Shown here: positions 59,008-64,000 of the stretch, one piece after another
How the letters are laid out: every line of letters begins with the position of its first letter
Numbering within the stretch: position 1 is the first letter of the stretch
DNA from: Porcipelethomonas sp964621265
GTDB lineage: Bacteria; Bacillota; Clostridia; Oscillospirales; Ruminococcaceae
Length of the DNA: 64,000 bases
NCBI GenBank assembly: GCA_964621265.1
Contig: CAZULQ010000002.1
Span: 62,001 to 126,000, forward strand
Direction: 5' to 3'
Notes under the pieces: model-generated
The model's database searches: none
The model's input: the letters and a program-made list of their open reading frames with translations, nothing else
What the model was told of the DNA's origin: nothing
Made by a program: the position numbers and the translations under genes

Positions 59008-60141
59008 TTAGTGTATGTATATTCTCGGCACTCGTTTTGAGATACCGCAGACAACCTCATACCCGATTGTGCCGTAAAGTGCCGCAAGCTCATCAGCGGA
59101 GATTACTTCATCGCCGTCCCTGCCGATAAGCGTTACAATATCGCCCTCTTTTACATTGTCAGCGTCTGTAACGTCAAGCACTAACTGGTCCATACAGATT
59201 CTGCCTATAATCGGACAGCGCTTTCCTCCGACAAGAACCTCAGCCTTGCCCGAAAGGAGTCTTGAATAACCGTCAGCATAGCCGACCGTGACAGTCGCAG
59301 CCTTAACGCCCTCTCTGGCACGATATGTTCTTCCGTAGCTTACCGAGTCGCCCTCGTCAAGCGTTTTCACCTGTGAAACAACCGCTTTAAGCTCCATGAC
59401 AGGCTTTATATCAATCGGAACATTTACAGGATAATTCGGCAGAAGTCCGTACATGATAATGCCCGCTCTTGCAAGCGTACTGCGCTCGTTGTTGTGGTGA
59501 CAAAGCCCTGCGCTGTTTAAAAAATGCAGGTGTCGCAGATGTATTCCGCGTTCTTCCAGCTCATCATAGACAGCTGTTATAAACTCAGTCTGTTTTTCTG
59601 TGTATTCTTCACATTCCTCATCGGGAGTGTCCGCAACGGCAAAATGGGTGTAAATCCCCTCAACCTCAAGCTTCGGGAGTGACACTATTTTCTGCGCTTC
59701 GTCGGCACACTCTGTCGGTGTCCTGAACTTAAGCCCGATTCTGCCCATACCTGTATCTGTTTTGATGTGACAGCGGACACAAGTTTTGGCAAATGAGTTA
59801 AGCTTCTGGGCGTAGTCAAGATTCAGAACGCCCTGAATGATATTGTTTTCTTCAAGCTCGGGAGCGTATTCGGGAGGAGTGTATCCCAAAATCAGAATAT
59901 CCCCGTCCTCGCAGTGACGTCTTACGCTTATCGCCTCGTCAATATTGGAAACGGCAAAATGACGTATTCCACATTCATAAAGCTTTCTTAAAATATCCCC
60001 TTCGCCATGGCCATAGGCGTCCGCCTTGATAACTGCCATAATCTGAGTGTTACTGCTCAGCAGGGACGATATTTCTTTTATGTTATGTTCAAGAGCGGAA
60101 AGACTGATTTCAGCCCATGCCCTTCTTAAATATGGTTTCAT
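59008..60141 (-). CDS. alr: Alanine racemase
   Basis: 377 residues. PLP Lys in MAVIKADAYGHG near residue 39 and catalytic Tyr in VSYGRTYRA near 270; GRICMDQL near 320. Provides D-alanine for peptidoglycan. The C-terminal beta domain ends at GYEVVCGISKRVPR. Monocistronic on the minus strand, with prfC downstream. Confidence 0.96.
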   Translation of the reverse strand: MKPYLRRAWAEISLSALEHNIKEISSLLSSNTQIMAVIKADAYGHGEGDILRKLYECGIRHFAVSNIDEAISVRRHCEDGDILILGYTPPEYAPELEENNIIQGVLNLDYAQKLNSFAKTCVRCHIKTDTGMGRIGLKFRTPTECADEAQKIVSLPKLEVEGIYTHFAVADTPDEECEEYTEKQTEFITAVYDELEERGIHLRHLHFLNSAGLCHHNNERSTLARAGIIMYGLLPNYPVNVPIDIKPVMELKAVVSQVKTLDEGDSVSYGRTYRAREGVKAATVTVGYADGYSRLLSGKAEVLVGGKRCPIIGRICMDQLVLDVTDADNVKEGDIVTLIGRDGDEVISADELAALYGTIGYEVVCGISKRVPRIYIH

Positions 60142-60149
60142 TTTATCTT

Positions 60150-60355
60150 TCGTCTCCCTCTTGGATTTTTTCTTTTGCCCATACTCTTTTATTATACTAC
60201 TTTTTAATAGAAAAATAAAGCCTATTTTTAAAAATATTCCCGCTATACAGGGAAATTTTATCCTCAGATTCCGACTTTTCGGATAGATAGCTGTAAGGAC
60301 AACTATATTTTTAGCAGTTTTTCACACATTTGCCACAAAGACACGCCTTTATCTG
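60150..60355. other. Intergenic stretch between alr and glmS
   Basis: AT-rich, with no gene. It holds the divergent promoters. I looked for a glmS ribozyme here and in the glmS leader and found none. Confidence 0.5.
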
Positions 60356-60384
60356 TTGCATTTTTCTTGCTGTTATGATATAAT
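60356..60384 (+). promoter_or_regulatory. Promoter of glmS
   Basis: TTGCAT (60356-60361), 17-nt spacer, TATAAT (60379-60384). The leader of about 78 nt has a TGATTT/AAATCA hairpin at 60401-60416. Confidence 0.75.
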
Positions 60385-60468
60385 GTAATGTATGAAAATT
60401 TGATTTATTCAAATCAGACGAAAGGAGAAGATTTACCGTAAAACAAAGCGGTGAATCGAATTAATGAT

Positions 60469-62289
60469 ATGTGCGGAATAGTTGGTTATGTGGGTCAGAG
60501 AGAATGTACTGATGTTCTCATCGACGCACTTTCAAAGCTTGAATACAGAGGTTATGATTCAGCAGGTATTGCCGTGTTTGAAAACGGTAAAATAAAGGTT
60601 GCCAAGTCAAAGGGCAGACTCAAGGACTTGGAAGACAAAATGGCTCAGACAGAAAAGCCGTCAGGCCATGCCGGTATCGGCCACACAAGATGGGCAACTC
60701 ACGGCGAACCGTCAGACGTAAACTCACATCCACACAGCGGTAAGAGAGTTACGCTCGTACATAACGGAATCATCGAAAACTATAAAAAGCTCAAGGACTT
60801 CCTTGTAATGCAGGGCAGAACATTCCAGAGCGAAACTGACACAGAAGTTGTTGCACAGCTTCTTGACTATTACTACGAGGGCAATCCGCTCGACGCTATT
60901 ACAAAGGTTATGAGCGAGGTTACAGGTTCATTTGCGCTCGGTATCGTATTCTCGGACTACAAGGACGAAATCTATGCTGTAAGACGTGAAAGTCCGCTGA
61001 TTGTCGGCGTTGGCGACGGCGAAAGCTTTATCGCATCAGACGTTCCTGCAATCCTCAAATACACAAAGGACTATTACCTTTTGGAGCATGACGAAATTGC
61101 AAAGCTTGACAAGAACGGCATAACAGTTTACAACAAGCGCAAGAAGGTTATCGAAAAGGAACTCAAGACTGCTGACTGGGATATGGACGCTGCTGAAAAG
61201 GGCGGATATGAGCACTTCATGCTCAAGGAAATCCACGAACAGCCGACAGCTATCAAGACAACAATTTCTCCGAGAATTGTTGACGGTCTTCCGAATCTCG
61301 AGGAATGCGGCATCACACTTGACAAACTCAAGAGCTTCAATCAGATTTACGTTGTTGCCTGCGGTACTGCTATGCATGCGGGAATGGTAGGAAAATACGT
61401 TATCGAAAAGCTTGCGAGAGTACCGGTTATCGTTGACATTGCGTCAGAATTCAGATACCGTGACCCGCTTATCACAGATAAGGATTTGGTAATTATCATT
61501 TCACAGTCGGGCGAAACTGCCGACAGCTTAGCCGCTATGAGACTTGCAAAAAATCTCGGCGCACAGACACTTGCAATCGTAAACGCAAAGGGAAGCTCTA
61601 TTGCGAGAGAAGCAGATATGCTCATTTACACTCATGCAGGTCCTGAAATTGCAGTTGCCTCAACAAAGGCATACATGGTTCAGATTGCGGTTATGTATCT
61701 TTTCGCATTTGAGCTTGCGCTTGCAGTCGGTGCAATTGATGAGGCTGAGTGCCGCAGACTTACTGCGCTCCTTCAGAAAACTCCTGAATATATCGAGCAG
61801 ATTCTCGAAAACAAGGAGGAAACACAGTATATCGCTTCATCACTTATTACTGCTGACAGTCTCCTTTATATCGGACGTGGTCTTGACTATGCATTAAGTA
61901 TGGAAGGCTCACTCAAGCTCAAGGAAATTTCATATATCCACTCAGAGTCCTACGCAGCAGGCGAACTCAAGCACGGCACAATCTCCCTGATTTCCGAGGG
62001 AATGCCTGTTATCGCAGTTGCAACTCAGAATGCGCTCTTTGAAAAGACTGTAAGCAACATAAAGGAAGTAAAGGCAAGAGGCGCTAAGGTTATCATGGTC
62101 TGCCGTGATGAATATCAGCCTGAACCTGATGTTGCAGATTTCAAGTTTGGTCTCCCTGAGATTGATGACATACTCATGCCTATGACAGCTGTTGTTCCGC
62201 TTCAGTTTATTGCGTACTACACATCTGTACTCAAGGGCAACGACGTTGACAAGCCGAGAAATCTCGCAAAATCGGTTACAGTTGAATAA
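60469..62289 (+). CDS. glmS: Glutamine-fructose-6-phosphate aminotransferase
   Basis: 606 residues from ATG 60469 so that the nucleophile is the N-terminal Cys (MCGIVGYVG). Class II glutaminase domain (1-240) with GHTRWATHGEPSDVN-type HTRWATHG near 70, then two SIS domains (about 280-600): ISQSGETADS near 345, AGELKHGTISLI near 480. The C-terminus LAKSVTVE is standard. Makes glucosamine-6-phosphate for the cell wall. Unusual: AAGGAG (60422-60427) is more than 40 nt before the ATG, with no other strong site; an in-frame GTG at 60451 would hide the Cys. No riboswitch-ribozyme was found. Confidence 0.96.
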   Translation: MCGIVGYVGQRECTDVLIDALSKLEYRGYDSAGIAVFENGKIKVAKSKGRLKDLEDKMAQTEKPSGHAGIGHTRWATHGEPSDVNSHPHSGKRVTLVHNGIIENYKKLKDFLVMQGRTFQSETDTEVVAQLLDYYYEGNPLDAITKVMSEVTGSFALGIVFSDYKDEIYAVRRESPLIVGVGDGESFIASDVPAILKYTKDYYLLEHDEIAKLDKNGITVYNKRKKVIEKELKTADWDMDAAEKGGYEHFMLKEIHEQPTAIKTTISPRIVDGLPNLEECGITLDKLKSFNQIYVVACGTAMHAGMVGKYVIEKLARVPVIVDIASEFRYRDPLITDKDLVIIISQSGETADSLAAMRLAKNLGAQTLAIVNAKGSSIAREADMLIYTHAGPEIAVASTKAYMVQIAVMYLFAFELALAVGAIDEAECRRLTALLQKTPEYIEQILENKEETQYIASSLITADSLLYIGRGLDYALSMEGSLKLKEISYIHSESYAAGELKHGTISLISEGMPVIAVATQNALFEKTVSNIKEVKARGAKVIMVCRDEYQPEPDVADFKFGLPEIDDILMPMTAVVPLQFIAYYTSVLKGNDVDKPRNLAKSVTVE

Positions 62290-62296
62290 AAAACAA

Positions 62297-62325
62297 TGCC
62301 GCAGAGTTTTAAAAGCTCTGCGGCA
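62297..62325. terminator. Hairpin after glmS
   Basis: 10-bp stem TGCCGCAGAG / CTCTGCGGCA with a 9-nt loop. The plus-strand U-tract is poor (AAATTA), whereas the minus strand has T-run, so readthrough into the LRR gene is possible. Confidence 0.7.
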
Positions 62326-62349
62326 AATTAAGGATAACGGAGAAAATTT

Positions 62350-63696
62350 ATGAATTTCACAAAAAAAATTACTGCAGTACTGACAGCGGCATTTCTGTCG
62401 GTTTCATGCTTTTCACTTACAGCGTCTGCTATAAGCGAAGACGAGCTTGCAGCTGCCGATAAGCTTCTGGAACAGGAAGCGGAGGCTATGGCAGAAGAAG
62501 CAGGCAGTTCGGACAGCTACATAACAAGCGGCGATTATAAATATTCAGTAAGGAGCTACTACGGCGAGGACGGCGCATACCTTGAAGAATATCTCGGCAG
62601 CGACACTTCTGTTGTAATCCCTGATGAAATCGACGGCTATCCTGTTGTGGGACTTGGCGACGGAACATTCTACATGAACGATAAAATCACCGACATCACA
62701 ATCCCAGCACAGCTCGGCGACTTCGGCTACTTCTGTTTCTATGGCTGTACAGGCATCACAGAATTCAAGGTTTCAGAAGAAAATGAAATCTACATGGCAG
62801 ATGAAAACGGTGCAATCGTCGGACGTGACGGTCTCGCACTTATGGCTTTCCCGGCAGGTAACTGCCCTGAAACATACGCTATCCCTGACGGCGTTGTTGC
62901 GCTCAACTCATCTGCATTTGCAATGTGTTCAGACCTTAAGGAAATAACTATCCCTGACTCAGTTGAGTTTATCGGTAACTACACATTCTCTGAATGTACA
63001 TCACTTGACAATGTTGTTGTTCCTGAAAAGGTTACAGCGCTCGGAAACTTTGCTTTTTCAAGCTGTTCATCACTTGAAAACATAACTCTCCCTGACGGAC
63101 TTGTTTCAATCGGAAACGGTACATTCTCGGGCTGTACATCACTTGAAGTATTCGATTTCCCGAAAGCACTCACAAACGTAGGACAGGCCGCATTCTGTAA
63201 CACGGGCTTTACTTCAATCAGAATCCCTGCAACAGTTTCATCTATTGACTATCTGGCTTTCGGCTTTAATTATATACCCGAAAATGCCGAAGAGGAAAGA
63301 TATGTTCCTGTTGAGAATTTTGTAATCATGGGTAATACAGGCAGCTACGCTGAAACATATTGCACAGAAAACGGCATCACATTCCAGGCTCTTGATGACG
63401 GAACACTCCCGACTGAAGAAGTGACTGAAAGTGAATTTGCACAGGTACAGGCTGACTCACACGTCTATGACGAGGGCTTGTCAACAGGACAGATTATCGC
63501 AATCTGTGCAGGCGGCGCAAGTGGTCTGATTCTTCTTATCGTTATAGTCGGAGTTACACAGAAGAAGAAAAAATCAAAAGGCACTGATGACACCGACAAA
63601 GACGACAGCGACGATGATATCGAAGTTGACATGAAGACAATGAGCGAACTGCTTGAGGACGCTGAAAATGCCTCTGAAACGGAGGATAAGGAATAA
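62350..63696 (+). CDS. Secreted BspA-type LRR protein with C-terminal membrane anchor
   Basis: 448 residues. Signal peptide (1-27), short Glu/Ala-rich region, then LRR_5 (BspA) repeats at about 85-335 (e.g. IPDSVEFIGNYTFSECTSL, LPDGLVSIGNGTFSGCTSL); a membrane helix at about 385-410 (QIIAICAGGASGLILLIVI) and a Lys then Asp/Glu-rich cytoplasmic tail. Such proteins mediate adhesion at the surface. Overlaps the next LRR gene by 1 bp (TAATG). The repeats end with a stretch of about 20 aa which resembles other LRR_5 ends. Confidence 0.9.
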   Translation: MNFTKKITAVLTAAFLSVSCFSLTASAISEDELAAADKLLEQEAEAMAEEAGSSDSYITSGDYKYSVRSYYGEDGAYLEEYLGSDTSVVIPDEIDGYPVVGLGDGTFYMNDKITDITIPAQLGDFGYFCFYGCTGITEFKVSEENEIYMADENGAIVGRDGLALMAFPAGNCPETYAIPDGVVALNSSAFAMCSDLKEITIPDSVEFIGNYTFSECTSLDNVVVPEKVTALGNFAFSSCSSLENITLPDGLVSIGNGTFSGCTSLEVFDFPKALTNVGQAAFCNTGFTSIRIPATVSSIDYLAFGFNYIPENAEEERYVPVENFVIMGNTGSYAETYCTENGITFQALDDGTLPTEEVTESEFAQVQADSHVYDEGLSTGQIIAICAGGASGLILLIVIVGVTQKKKKSKGTDDTDKDDSDDDIEVDMKTMSELLEDAENASETEDKE

Positions 63697-64000
63697 TGAA
63701 GAATTTTACAAAAAAAATACTGTGTACAGCATTATCAATGCTCTGTACATTTACTCTTTCGGCTGCTTCTGTTTCAGCGCATGAGGAGCACGAACATGAC
63801 CATTCCGAACATGCTGTCACAACACCACAGCTTTACGAAGGCGAAACCTTTACAGACGAGGTTCTGACCTACAACAAGGCTGAGGGCGGCGTTTATGTTA
63901 CAAAATGCAACGCAAACGCGGTAGTTGTATCAATCGGTGCAAAAATCGACGGTTACAAGATTCTCGGAGTTTACGACGGCGCATTTGCACAGTGTGCAAA
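63696..64000 (+). CDS. Secreted LRR-type protein with His-rich N-terminus, cut by window end
   Basis: The first 101 residues are visible. Signal peptide MKNFTKKILC... (about 1-29), then a His/Glu cluster HEEHEHDHSEH right after the expected cleavage site, then a beta-rich part with VVVSIGAKIDGYKILGVYDGAFAQC, which resembles the cap and first repeat of BspA LRR proteins. The start codon overlaps the previous gene's stop, so the two are translated together. His-rich run could bind metals. GGAGG before the ATG. Confidence 0.78.
   Translation, partial: MKNFTKKILCTALSMLCTFTLSAASVSAHEEHEHDHSEHAVTTPQLYEGETFTDEVLTYNKAEGGVYVTKCNANAVVVSIGAKIDGYKILGVYDGAFAQCA

Noticed and set aside
60150..60468. glmS ribozyme
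   Set aside because: No matching core helices or conserved cleavage site are present; the transcript leader is too short.
1..64000. tRNA, rRNA, prophage or insertion sequence genes
   Set aside because: No cloverleaf pattern, rRNA core sequence, integrase or transposase motif was found in any frame or gap.

Overview
The window comes from a low-to-moderate GC member of the Clostridia, most likely a fibre-degrading Ruminococcus-type (Oscillospirales) gut or rumen bacterium. The evidence is a family 5 glycoside hydrolase, two secreted proteins with type I dockerins, BspA-like leucine-rich surface proteins, a pyrophosphate-type phosphofructokinase, a SpoIID homologue, Firmicutes-type gene orders (rimP-nusA-ylxR-ylxQ-infB-rbfA, holB-ricT, recA-recX-rimO-pgsA) and TTGACA/TATAAT promoters with AAGGAG ribosome binding sites. 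I found no tRNA or rRNA gene, insertion sequence, prophage or CRISPR array. Most of the sequence is ordinary housekeeping chromosome, densely packed and with short operons.

Layout. 1-0.9 kb: end of a GH5 cellulase. 1-3.7 kb (minus): an ECF sigma factor followed by a membrane-anchored beta-propeller protein that looks like its extracytoplasmic partner. 4-6.7 kb: deoD convergent with htpG, the latter under a perfect CIRCE operator. 6.8-10.5 kb (plus): a small sigma-region-4-like protein behind a consensus promoter with a LexA-like operator, then an Orn/Lys/Arg decarboxylase, holB and ricT. 10.6-13.8 kb: an AraC regulator, an apparent orphan non-coding transcription unit, and pfp with a structured leader plus a C-GCAxxG-C-C redox protein. 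14.2-19.1 kb (minus): a gliding-type (GldA/F/G) ABC system with a DUF4340 protein. 19.1-28.6 kb (minus): the rimP-nusA-ylxR-ylxQ-infB-rbfA-nrnA-truB-ribF-gltX translation operon. 28.8-33.5 kb: a stand-alone dockerin protein, a solitary sugar-binding lipoprotein, an Spx/ArsC-like protein with pyrimidine nucleoside phosphorylase, and a zinc-ribbon protein with a Gln/Met decapeptide repeat.

33.7-38.3 kb: guaB, a small lipoprotein, spoIID and citrate synthase. 38.3-47.5 kb (plus): a lipoprotein with a two-component system, then yqhQ-prmC-recA-recX-rimO-pgsA. 47.5-49.1 kb: an LRR-dockerin protein. 49.2-53.5 kb (minus): an FMN-riboswitch-controlled riboflavin operon ribD-ribE-ribBA-ribH that ends in a translationally coupled HAD phosphatase, a good candidate for the often-missing phosphatase of the pathway. 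53.5-53.65 kb: a small RNA-like unit divergent from the rib promoter. 53.9-56.4 kb: rnhA, then iscS, a free-standing EF-Tu-domain-2-like barrel, and iscU. 56.5-57.3 kb: an AT-richer zinc-ribbon/PspC protein and an XRE regulator. 57.3-64 kb: prfC and alr (minus), glmS (plus), and two tandem secreted LRR proteins, the second cut by the window end.

The most interesting points are the HAD phosphatase in the rib operon, the two orphan transcripts (about 11610-11897 and 53563-53644), the ECF sigma/propeller pair, the LexA-like box on the small sigma-like gene, CIRCE on htpG, and the EF-Tu-like barrel between iscS and iscU. All functional statements are made from reading the sequence and from knowledge of the families; no database search was run.
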